Program-made: the position numbers and the translations under genes
NCBI GenBank assembly: GCA_028023455.1
Contig: JAQFVV010000322.1
Location: 436,001 to 500,000, forward strand
Length of the DNA: 64,000 bases
From: Epiperipatus broadwayi
Lineage: Eukaryota > Onychophora > Udeonychophora > Euonychophora > Peripatidae
Direction: 5' to 3'
In this document: positions 12,171 to 22,449 of the stretch, piece after piece
Numbering within the stretch: the stretch's first letter is position 1
How the letters are laid out: each line of letters begins with the position of its first letter
Notes under the pieces: generated by a model
What the model was told of the DNA's origin: nothing
Database searches by the model: none
The model's input: only the letters and a program-made list of their open reading frames with translations

Positions 12171-13215
12171 AAAATAATCTCAAAATCTTTTAGGCCTCCA
12201 AAGGACATAGGCAGGTTTTGCTATAGGTAGATCTTTTCTCTCTCCTTATCACGTATTATATCAACTAGATCTGACTGTCTTAGTGATAATAGATCTTCCA
12301 TTGGCTATACAATATGATTATCTGATTGGGTACTCGATTTAGCAAAATCTGCTTCAATGTCCTGACTAGTAGTGGGTATTACATTATTTTGCAATGCTAA
12401 GAAGATATTAGTACACTTCTTTCCTTTATCAAAGTTCTGCTTTTATTAATTAATGAAAATAGGCTTTTATCAACATCTCACATTTCACTTTGATGAAATT
12501 GTAGATGATTGATATGTCTCTTCAAAAGTTTTCTCTTGTCCAATTTAATTAGTCCAATTAATTTAACTAAGATTGCTATTGCAATACCAAGAAGCCATTT
12601 CCTTTTTAAAATATCTAATCCACACTAGCTCACTGACTTTGGATGTCTCTCATTCTAAATTATTATTAATAATCACTTTTTTTTAATCTGGTAACAAATT
12701 TGACAAGTATGTGTGACATTTTTGATGCCGTAGTAGTTCAACCTGTATTTTCATTGTTAATACTGTCAGTGTAAAATATTAATAAAACATTGTGTCTACT
12801 AATGTCTCATTTATATCTTTGTTTTATTTAGCATCATTTTCAACTGTTGCACTACCTTTTCAGCCAACTCATTCAATTCAGGATGATATGGTGGTGTCAA
12901 AATATTGCATATTCCTTTATCAGATAAAAAGTCTTTGAACTTCTGCAAGGTAAAGTCAATTCTGTTGTCAGTCACAATTGTTGCCGGATAATCATGGCTT
13001 GGGAAGATTTCTTTTAGGACTTGAATAGAATATTCTGCATTCATATTTTTAATGATCTTATGCTCGACCATTTAGAATAAGAATCAATCGCAATTAGAAA
13101 TATTTAGCCATTCATTGAATCTGCGTGATCAACATGTACTCTAGCTTAAGGCTCTATATTCTTTAACCAAAATTCAAATCTCTTTGGAGGCATGCCAGCA
13201 GTGGGTTATATTGTA
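12170..13215 (-). pseudogene. Ty3/Gypsy integrase, element B
   Basis: The minus strand carries, in a broken frame near 13080-13190, VHVDHADSMNG followed by AIDSYSKW, the start of the catalytic core. The open stretch 12811-13071 continues it with IVTDNRIDF (second acidic residue), a PPYHPELNELAEKVVQ block supplying the Glu, and a C-terminal helix. Compared with family members, the Gly usually found after TDN is Arg. The C-terminal tail continues to about 12180 with basic sequence. In the family it inserts the cDNA into the genome; this copy is interrupted by stops. Confidence 0.85.
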
Positions 13216-13479
13216 AATAATTCATCCTCTGCATTTTGAAATTCCACTTCTGATGTTTTTGTGGTCTTACCATCTTAGACTCCTCTCTGTGATTTACAAT
13301 ACTCTTATAAATCATCTTTTTTCATTTTCTCAAATTGAATTTCAAAAAAATCTGAACCAGTTTCTTCCAAGGAGAGGATATATATTTCTCTTGACTATGA
13401 ATAACAATAGAAATTTGATCTTGGCAGTGATTTCCATTCATATTCGTAGCTAATATGTATTTTCAAGTGCCATCTTGCT

Positions 13480-14450
13480 TTTATTGTTACAACTAATTTT
13501 ATTCCAATCTTTTTGTGATAACAACAGTAAGCCAGCACTGCTGTTCACTTCCATGGTAATTTTATTTTCACAGAGAACGTCTAATAAAATGTAACCATTA
13601 TCTATGTCATTTAATCTTATTAACATTGTTTTCCCTTCTCACTTTGCCTCCCCATGATTTAAAGTTGGAATTTAACTCCGTTTTTAAAGCTCTGGTCTTT
13701 ATTTGTATATGCACAATATAAATGTCCTTTAACTTTACACACATTACATTTCTGTTATCTAAATTTGCCATATCTCTTGATACACTCGGTTTTTCCACCA
13801 TAATAACAGATTAAGACATCCTTTAAGTTCCTATGGCTCGATCTATCAGTTTATGCTTTTTAAACTGATATAGGGTTATTACAGACATATGTTATAGCTT
13901 GAAATTCCAAAGCATTCTCTAACATTGTCTCCTGCACAATACACTTCCCCATTGCAATTTTGTATATAAGTTTTTGCTCACTTAAGATTTTCCTGAAGTT
14001 GTGATTCATCATTGCAAATAATAGTTGATCCATTAACATGTCATCCAGGTTAAAGGTAAAATGATATTATTTCACAAATGTTCTTATTACTATATAATCT
14101 TGATAATGCTCACAAGTTGGTTGTTTTCAAGATGCCATCTGGAAATAAGCATTCAAATTCTCTTTTAGCTTTTCATATGGGATTTTTGGGGAATTTTGGT
14201 GTCACATAATTATTTTGCCATTTATAACACATCCTTTCTAGAAAACAACAACAGCTTAGCTACTTTAACTCTGTAGTCTTCAATTCTATTTATAATCATA
14301 TCTCACTGATTGTGTTCCACATATAATTTCCATGCCGATGCATTATTAACCTCAAACTCTTGGATACTATTATTTAAGATTGCCTTTATTGCACAATTTG
14401 TTCTGCTACAATTGTATCTGCTATTGTTTGATCACAGATTCTTCATAAAC
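13480..14450 (-). pseudogene. Ty3/Gypsy gag and protease relic, element B
   Basis: From 5' to 3' on the minus strand: a gag segment with LDDMLMDQLLFAM and SEQKLIYKIAM near 13960-14060; a knuckle region at 13720-13800 with CYYGGK and then KCNVCKVKGHLYC; and a protease remnant near 13500-13590 where the usual Asp-Thr-Gly-Ala has become Asn-Ser-Ser-Ala before GLLLLSQKDW. The catalytic Asp of the protease is therefore lost. Frames shift between blocks. Confidence 0.75.
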
Positions 14451-14471
14451 TGTCAACGGGCCATTCTGCTA

Positions 14472-15425
14472 TGTACAGAGGTAATATTATCATTAGTAGC
14501 TGTATATGCATCAATACTTTTTTTAAATAATAGTATGCAAAATAAAATTTAAGAAGACAAGTTTATTTTGTAATAAAAATAATTAATTATAAGTAGAATA
14601 TTAGATATAATATATTGGCATATTTCAATAATCTATCATTAAATGTTCAATGTATAGCAAATTTTAAACTTTATTTAAACTTTTCAAATACAAACAGCTT
14701 GTTAGTAATCACACACAAATAGACAACCCAGGTTAATAATTACACAATCCTCCACTCTTCTACAGATTTAAGTTCAACTCCTATGATAATATTGTTACTG
14801 GTCAGGTCAGCAATATCTGAAAAAGAGTAGAGAATAAGACTACTTCTCAAAATGTGCAATTACTAACCTGTATTGTCTATTTGTCTGTTATTACTAACAA
14901 ATTGTTTGTATTTAAAAAGTTTAAGTACAGTTTAAAATTTTCTATACATTCAACATTTAATGATAGATGATGGAAATAGTCCAATATATTATCACAAATG
15001 ATAAATAGAATTTATTTTGTACTATTCAAAGTGATTACAATAAACTATGGCATGAAAATATATCATTCATACACAACTGTGAAATATATATAAAAGTTCT
15101 TATTCTTCTGTCAACATTTTACTTCTGTTTTTTGCACACAGGTATTGTAACTCATATACATGATGATTTTCTCATTATCTTAAATTAATCAGTCTTTGAT
15201 ATTTCTGACCGATTTAATTTGTGTCTACAGTTAGCTCACACACTTAGAGTCTTGCAGATTGCCCAACCTGCGTAGTAAAAGGCTCTTTTGCATATATCAA
15301 CTTCATTTTATTATTGAACCATTATTCAAGCTGTATATATTTTTTCTAAAATACCTATTGATTAAGAAATTACAATTATAATGTACTGTCTGTATATAGT
15401 TACATAAACGTACTGTTTAATAATA
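14472..15425 (-). repeat. 5' LTR of Gypsy element B, interrupted
   Basis: Counterpart of 11575-12144. It runs in two pieces, 14472-14599 and 15001-15425, because of an inserted inverted-repeat element. The high-coordinate edge is diverged and set only approximately. The Penelope-like element begins less than 200 bp beyond it. Confidence 0.7.
14600..15000. mobile_element. 401-bp long-TIR element with 11-bp target duplication
   Basis: The left arm, about 14601-14745, is an inverted copy of the right arm, about 14860-15000; for example 'atctatcattaaatgttcaa' pairs with 'ttaatgatagatga' at the other end. Flanks 'ataagtagaat' (14589-14599) and 'ataaatagaat' (15001-15011) are an 11-bp target duplication with one mismatch, and the uninterrupted LTR at 11575-12144 shows the empty site. 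There is no coding capacity. Long TIRs with 9-11 bp duplications are typical of Mutator-like (MULE) derived elements. Confidence 0.8.
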
Positions 15426-15609
15426 ATATATATATATCGATTTGTTTTTTGCTAAGAGAATGTATAATGTTAAGCAGTATTATTCATCCAGTTCTCTGGT
15501 CTATTTTTGTTAATATTGTTTATTTCCGATCTATCAAAGATTCAGAATTTAAAACTTTTAAACAAAAAAATAAACTAGCTTCATTGATAACTAATGGATT
15601 GATTTACAT

Positions 15610-17600
15610 GTAAAAAATTTATCTAATTGTCAACTTTTCTCAAATGAAATTTCTCTATTGGAGAAAGTTTTTAATTGTGTGCTGGTTCCTAAATGTATTT
15701 TAGTTGAAAATATTATTTGCAATACAGTCTTCTTTAAAAAATATAGACTTAGCCACTGCTGATCTTGTTAGATTTGAGGTTTGTGACATCTTAAAAAATA
15801 TGAAACCACCAAAAAGCAATTTATTTAAAGGAGAATTTGTTGCACTTTATAATTTAAAAAAAGATGATTCTGTTATAATTATTCCAGCAGATAAAGGTAA
15901 TTTGATTGTTGTGCTTAATCATTTAAATTATAATAAAATTTTAAATTTATTAAATGGTGACATTTACAAAAAGTTTGTTAGAAATCCTCTGACATATTTA
16001 GAAAAAAAGACAAAATGTCTCATAAAGTGTTTCAGTATAGATGAGAATATGAAGAAAAACCTCTTCATTGTAGCCTAAAATTCATAAACCTGAGTTACCG
16101 TTGTGGCCTATTGTATGTGCTATAGGTTCCCCAAAGCATGCAACTCATGCTTTGGCTAGATATTTAGTTTAATGATTACCATCATTAACAGATAACATTT
16201 CATTCAGAATTAAGAATTCAAGTCACTTTATTTCTGTAAGTAAAAACTTAAAACTAACTAAAACTGATTTATTGTTTAGTTTTGATGTTTCTAGTATTTT
16301 CTAGTATGTTTACTAGTATTCATGTTGAAGAAGCTTTATCTATAATAACTGAATACATTTTGCCTGATTTTGTTATTCCATTAGCAAAACATTGCCTTGG
16401 AAATACATTTTTTATTCATGATTTTCAAAAGTATAAACAAATTAAAGAATATTCTATGGTATCTCCACTGCCGACCTGTAATTGCTGTGATCTCTTCATG
16501 AATAATTTGAAAGTCAAGTATTAAATACAGCTACTAAAAATTTTTTTATTTGGCCATATATGTGGATGGTATTATATGGCCTCATGATATTGATGCTTTG
16601 AACTCTTTTCTTGTTTTTCTTAATGATTGACATCTTAATATTAAGTTTACTATGGAAGTTGAAAATAACAAATCACTTTCTTTTCTAAATGTTTTGATTA
16701 CAAGAAAATGGGATGACTCCTTACAAAAAATCTGGCCATAACAGACAGATATCTTAATTTTAAATGTCATCATCATCCTGTACAAATATTTTCTGTAGCA
16801 AAAAAAATTCTGATGAGAGCTTATAGTTTGTCAGATGAAGATCATCTTACTCAAAAAATATTCTATTTTCTAATGGTTACAATAAAAACATCATATACAA
16901 GGTGTTACATATCATTGATACTAAAAAGAAAAAAGTGGAGAGAATTGATAATTCAACTAGTTATAGAATGGTTTAACTTATATTAAAGGAGTCACTAATA
17001 AAATCAGTAGAAGACTATCTAATTTTAGCATAAAGATTACTTTTTCCACTACAAAAAAAAAAATGATTTTTTTCCCCATAAACTTAAAGACAAGAGAATT
17101 TTTGGAATACCAGGGGGTTTATGAAATTCCATATTTACAGTGCTCAAAAAGCTATATAGGTTAGTCTAATAGATGAATTAATGTCAGAATTAATGAACAT
17201 AAAAATGCCTTTAATCAGAAATTAAATACATCAGCTTTTACTTAATGTATTTTAGAAATTGGTCACAAATCTAATTTTGATAATGCCAAAATACTTGCTA
17301 ATTTAGAAAATTATGAATTGAGAACTATGAGGGAATCGATTAAAATATCAAAAAGATCAACTGGTTTAAATAGAGCTGTTGAAGCACAACATATTCCAGC
17401 CTTATGGAAACCACTTATTTTATCTCTTTCTTCTAATATTAACTTGAAAACAATTATTGGTGAAACCAAAGAAAATAAACATTTTGTTAATTCACATATT
17501 CTAAATACTCAACTACTTCATGCTCAATCTCATTCTTTACCTTACACTCAGTCTCATTACTATTTGAGATCTAATGGATTTTTTTTTTGAAAAGTTAACC
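15610..17600 (+). mobile_element. Penelope-like element (reverse transcriptase plus GIY-YIG endonuclease)
   Basis: Plus-strand relic covering most of the Penelope-like protein. The N-terminal region is recognisable near 15610-15700 (NLSNCQLFSNEISLLEKV). Then come IIIPADKGNLIVVL at 15878-15920, PKIHKPELPLWPIVCAIGSP near 16075-16130, SFDV and SSMFTSIHVEEAL at 16280-16340, LAKHCLGNTFFI near 16380-16420, and the catalytic box near 16558 as YVDG in place of YVDD. The C-terminal nuclease at 17100-17170 keeps a GIY-YIG-like pair with a Cys between. The final open block, 17318-17590, ends with a PALWKPL motif. Stops and frameshifts make it inactive. Confidence 0.85.
17100..17590 (+). pseudogene. GIY-YIG endonuclease domain of the Penelope-like element
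   Basis: The sequence encodes a G-x-Y-E-I-P-type strand followed about ten codons later by SYIG or its mutated form. An INVRINEHKNAF-like helix carries the catalytic Arg and Glu neighbourhood, and a GHKSNF block follows. The tail, 17318-17590, is open for 90 codons and ends in repeated Ser/His/Leu sequence. In this family the domain nicks target DNA to prime reverse transcription. Frames differ between the first and second halves. Confidence 0.75.
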
Positions 17601-17649
17601 TTGGCAATGGTCAATGCTATTTCGTTGAAACATTGGGAAGTAAGTAAAA

Positions 17650-18510
17650 ATAACACACAGTTTGACCCAAAAACTACTTTATTTATATCATATAAATGTG
17701 AAAACATTAAATATTATATATATATATAAAAAGGTTAGACAGACCAGATATATTGAGATTTCATTATATACAAACTAAAAATAATATAAACATTAATATC
17801 TGAAAATTACAATTAGTATGATTTAATTATTATATGAAGATAATAAATAAAATTAGTAGTCAGTAAAAGTATACAAATTATAATTATTAAAAAATGAAAA
17901 GTTAAAATAACAATAACTAAGAATAGCAATGACCATGAAAACTGTTTTATTCATCTACATCTTACTGAATGAATTTCTAACCCTATTTTCCTGATCTAAT
18001 TGTTGAGTTGTATTTGGTTTATCATATTATTATTTTTTGATTGCTTTTGTGGATGTTGAATGTGATAAATGGCATTTATTGAAATGGATAATTGTGCCAG
18101 CCAAAGATTTGAAGTATGATAACCAATAAGTCAAGTTATATTGTTTAATCTTGAAGAATTAAAAATTGAACTATTTGGCTCCTTTAGATTTGGTGCTTTA
18201 AAGTATTCTCTTTTTAGCATTTCTGGTTAAATCTGGGGTAGTAAGCAATACATTGTGAGGAGAATTTGAATAATTAAAGAAATTGATATTTTCATTTGCA
18301 TATTGTTTTAAATTAAAATTGTGCACATGTTTTGGCTGTGTTTAGACTTTGGTTTATATAATGAAGATTTTTTCCTTTCAAAATTTGTCAGTTTTTCATT
18401 ATTTAATTTTTTTTTTACTTAGACTAGCACTAGCACTTAACAATTATATAAAAGATTGGATGAATTGTGGTTTTAAAAATGCTAATATTAGTTTGAAGTG
18501 AATTTTTTTT
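17650..18510. other. AT-rich spacer, nothing recognised
   Basis: No motif or element boundary was found apart from a short (TA) run near 17715-17727. Confidence 0.45.
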
Positions 18511-18932
18511 TGTATTTAATAATTCATCATCATCATGATTGTCAACTATTATCAATCCACTGGATGAAGGCCTCTCCAAGTTCAACCCATCTTCTCTGTT
18601 TTGTTTCTCTTCTCCCCTTACCCACACACACTTCCTTATTACATGTGTGCTTTTTCTGGGTCTGTTACAAACACTTGGAATCTAGTTTACGATTTCAATT
18701 ATCATCTTTTCTAGCAAGATATCCAACGTAACTCCACTTCAGTTTCTTCTTGTAATGACATCAGTAACACCTGTTTGTTCTCTTAATCATATATTTCATT
18801 TTCAATATCTTCTTTTTATTCCTAACATATATTTTTTTATACTTCTTTGAATAGTCTGAAATCTCTGTATTGCTCTTCTGTTAAGGGTCGAAGTGCTCAA
18901 ATCCATAAGTATGAACTGATAAAACATATTTA

Positions 18933-20062
18933 TTAAAAACCTTCCTTTTCAAACACATAGGCATATTTCCTTTCAGTTATTAAGTTATTTCTACCAAAAG
19001 CACTCCAACCAAGTTTAATTCTATGATTAATTTCATTCATTATGTTTTCATCTGTAGTAATAATCTGACTAAGGTATTTGTAGTTGTTAACTTCTTCTAA
19101 CTCATCATAACCAATCTTTATTTTCATCTTTTGAGACATTCCATTGAGCATTACTTTATTCTTTTTAACATTTATCTTTAGTCCTACTTTCATCTGATAA
19201 CTCCTGCAACATTTCTGTGGCTCTAAAGCATTATTTGCAAAAACAACTACATTATCTGCAAAATCTAAATGACTTAAATAATCTCCATTTACTTTCACTC
19301 CCTTAGCTTCCCATTTTAATCCACAAAATACTTCTTGCAGCACTGCTGTAAAAAGTTTTGGAGATATGGAGTCATCCTGTCATACACACTTCTCAATCTT
19401 AATCTTCCTATTATTATTATAGAATCTAAATGTTGCTATTGCATTTTTATAAATATTCTTCAGAATATGACAATATTCTGGGTCCATACCTTGATGATCC
19501 AATGCTTTAATCACTGAAGAAATGCTTGTACCATCAAATGTCTTTTTATAATCTACATAATGACAATTCATATTCACTGGTTTTTTCTATAACTTCTCTC
19601 AATACTTGGATATGATCTACTGTAATAAAACCACTTTTAAATCTAGCTTTATCTTTTGGGTTGCTTGAAATTCAAAGTTCTCTGTAGATGAGTTGCAATT
19701 ATCTTGGTAAAAATTTTGTATAAAACTGATAATGACTGATAGGTCTGTAGTTTCTAATATCTTCTTTATCATCTTTTTTTAAAAAATATTAATATTAATA
19801 CTGCATTGATCCAATCATCTGGTACATCTTTATCATTTAGACATTTGATGTATAACTTTGCCTAAAAAATTTCTATTTCTTCACCTGCTTCTTTTAAAAT
19901 ATCAATTATAATACCATCATTACCTGGAGCTTTTTCGTTCTTTTTTATTTCTTCACCTGCATCATTTAAGATACCGATTATAATTTCATCATTACCTGGA
20001 GCTTTTTCCTTCTTCATAAATTTAATTGCACATCTCACTTTTTTATTTAAAATCCTGGACAA
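18933..20062 (-). pseudogene. RTE-like reverse transcriptase, broken frames
   Basis: Motifs in order on the minus strand: KAPGND with IIIDILKEAGEE (19862-20030); DVPDDWINAV and NYRPIS near 19740-19850; YVDYKKTFD at about 19540-19575; QDDSISPKLF near 19345-19375; HLDFADNVVVFANNA at 19230-19275, a FADN version of the FADD box; KVGLKINVKKNKVM near 19150-19195; and the YLSQIIT block near 19060-19085. The FADN box has lost the second catalytic Asp. A 72-bp in-frame tandem duplication is present near the N-terminal end. The last open frame is 136 codons long. Confidence 0.85.
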
Positions 20063-20720
20063 TTCAGAAGATATAATAGTTGTAGGAGGTGCTTGTTTTT
20101 TATTACAATATAATTCTTAATAGTATTCTTCTACACATTTCATGATATCATCTCTCTTTTTAGTAATAGTTCCATCTTTTTTTTTATTGCAGAAATGTTT
20201 TATACCAATACCAAAGTATTGTTTTACACTCTTGAGACTTATTTTCTTCTATAGCTTTCCTTTCTTGTTCACAATTATACTTTCTTATATCATTATCAAT
20301 TCTTTTTCATACCATTTTACACAATTCGAGATATTCAATTCTTAATACATCATTTTTATATTTTTTCATATTTCTTTTTTTTTTTCATAAATTTTCTATC
20401 TCGGTAGAAATTTTATTGGTCAATTGCTGTTTTTTTCTACCACTATCTTTGTTGTAGTTTTTGAAAGTGTATCAATTATTTTCCTATTGATTTCATGCAA
20501 ATCCGAATCATGTTCAAAATCTGCTAATATTTGAAAACGATTTGCAAGTTCTTATTTAAATTCATTAGCATGTTTTTGAAGATTAGGAATATCAACTGTG
20601 AATATTGTTTTTCTTAATAATTTTTGTCTCTAGTTTTACGTTAACATGTATCTTACATCTCACTAATCAAAGATTACTTCATGTGTTGCATTTATTAAGG
20701 ACATTACAATCTTGAAATAT

Positions 20721-21356
20721 AATACCAATAAGCTAATACACATGCGCTTTTGAATCCATCTATCTTATCGACCCAAATGTATATTTACGGGCAAATCTTA
20801 AGTGTTTGAAAATGATAGCATGGAGTTGTTAATTGATCGCTTTAAATTACTTTTTTACTACATGAATAAATGACGCTTGTGAAATTTCTAGAATTTATGA
20901 TATGTCATTCTTATTAAATTAAACATATGTAAACAAGACATTTATTTTATATAGTGAGATGTTTTTATAAATTGTAATACCAATAAGCTAATGCACATGC
21001 ACTTTGTAGATGTCACATATGTTTAATTTAATAAGAATGATGTATCGTAAATTCTAGAAATTTCACAAGCGTCATTTATTCACGTAGTAAAAAAGTAATT
21101 TAAAGTGATCAATTAACATCTTCATGCTCTCATTTTCAAACACTTAAGATTTGTCCGTACATATGCGTTTGGGTTGAAAAGATAGATGGATTCATTCTAT
21201 CTTTTTCCAAAGACTTTATCTTGTGTTTGAAAAAGTGGGAGTATTCATTTATATAGTGACATCTACAAAGCGCATGTGCATTAGCTTATTGGCTTATTAG
21301 TATTACAGTTTATAAAAACATCGTGCTATATAAAATAAATGTCTTGTTTACATAAA
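20721..21356. mobile_element. 636-bp foldback element in the LINE, 11-bp target duplication
   Basis: The LINE word 'tcttgaaatat' stands on both sides (20710-20720 and 21357-21367), exactly duplicated. Sister copy 2390-4050 has it once, near 2990. Inside, about 20751-20935 is an inverted copy of about 21005-21195 (both about 185 bp). The segment 20936-21008 is an inverted copy of 21245-21353, ending with 'ctatataaaataaatgtctt'. A short left-end piece repeats the 'aataccaataagctaat' word. No protein is encoded. The arrangement is compound, as if one long-TIR element had rearranged. Confidence 0.85.
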
Positions 21357-22449
21357 TCTTGAAATATGTATTTTCTGTTAATCAAAATATAATTCAATTC
21401 TATTGTATTTTCATTTGGATGCTTTCATGTCCATTTTAACGTTTTTCTTTTTCTGCAAACTCCGCAAGTCTATGTCCTCTTTCATTTCTATTACCATAAT
21501 CAAATTTACCTACAGCTCTTTCATCTTTCAATTGTTTACCAATTCTAGCATTAAAGTCTCCCATAACAATTTTAAAATATTGTTTGGTCTAATCAAAATC
21601 CTTTTATATTCATATAAATATCCTCTACTATTTCATCACTCTGCAAACTCATTGGAGCATAAACCTGAATTATCTCTAATTGGTATCTGCTATTAAGTTG
21701 AATAACTAATCTTATCACTATCGATTACCATCAGTTTCCACAATGTTGTTGTTCTACTTTTTATTTATAATGAATTTTATTTCAATTGTACTTTCAATAT
21801 TTATGTCTTTGTAGTATAATACATTTCACTTTTTCTTCTAACTTTACAAAGTCCAATAATGTACCATTTAAAATGACCATTTTTTTTTTTTTTTGCAATC
21901 TTCCTTCACTTGGATGTGATTTACAATTGTAAGTATCTAAATAAAAAAGTCAATGTCAAATGGCAACCTGAGTCTGCAATCAGGGGATTCTTAGCACCCT
22001 CTGCCTTCGGCCACCAACAGCTAACTTGGCTGGCGACTTTACAGCCTCCTGGGAATAAGGACTGTGATTTATTTTTGTCTGTCATGATTGTCAATATATA
22101 TTAGAAAAAAAACCTTTCTTTTTCATTCATACACACATTCAATCTGCCATCAAGAAAACTCAACTGATATTTGAGTTAAGAGCTATCATGCACCTGAGAA
22201 GAAAGACCATGGTGTTTCTTGATCTTAAACTTGAAGGTAAAAAGCCAATAAACTCACTATGCTGGTTAATGATTGTTGGTGAGCATCCCATCCATATCCG
22301 TATTCTATATGAATAATCACAGTAATAACAACTGCAATGACAAGAACATATAGAGTGGTCATTAGGAAATTTACCCTGCTCAGTTCCTTTAAGGTCTCCA
22401 AGAGGAATCAAAGTGTCTTTTTTCAGTTAACAGAAACTCCTTTCAGCAT

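Larger units (their letters stand above)
11575..15425 (-). mobile_element. Ty3/Gypsy element B with two LTRs and no reverse transcriptase
   Basis: Minus-strand element with LTRs at about 11575-12144 (3') and 14472-15425 (5'; about 540 bp once its 401-bp insertion and duplication are discounted). Between them lie gag, a degraded protease and integrase in order. The protease ends near 13490 and integrase starts near 13210, so reverse transcriptase and RNase H are essentially absent. The first bases inside the 5' LTR include 'tggcccgttgacag', a plausible tRNA primer-binding site. A purine tract adjoins the 3' LTR. Confidence 0.8.
18515..22440 (-). mobile_element. Near full-length RTE-like non-LTR retrotransposon
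   Basis: Minus-strand LINE, about 3.3 kb without its 636-bp insertion. The 5' leader is at about 21900-22440, the endonuclease around 20700-21700 (GDFNARIGK near 21548-21576), and the reverse transcriptase at 18930-20062. The 3' end carries the widespread 'gaaggcctc..ccagtggattgat' ending followed by a TGA/TGATGA tail near 18515-18560. That tail and the endonuclease-reverse transcriptase layout fit the RTE group. Two other pieces of the family lie at 1570-1800 and 2390-4050. The copy is inactivated by stops and frameshifts. Confidence 0.85.

Noticed and set aside
18430-18731. Overlapping frames on both strands near 18.5 kb as genes
   Set aside because: They cover the 3' end and tail of the RTE-like LINE.
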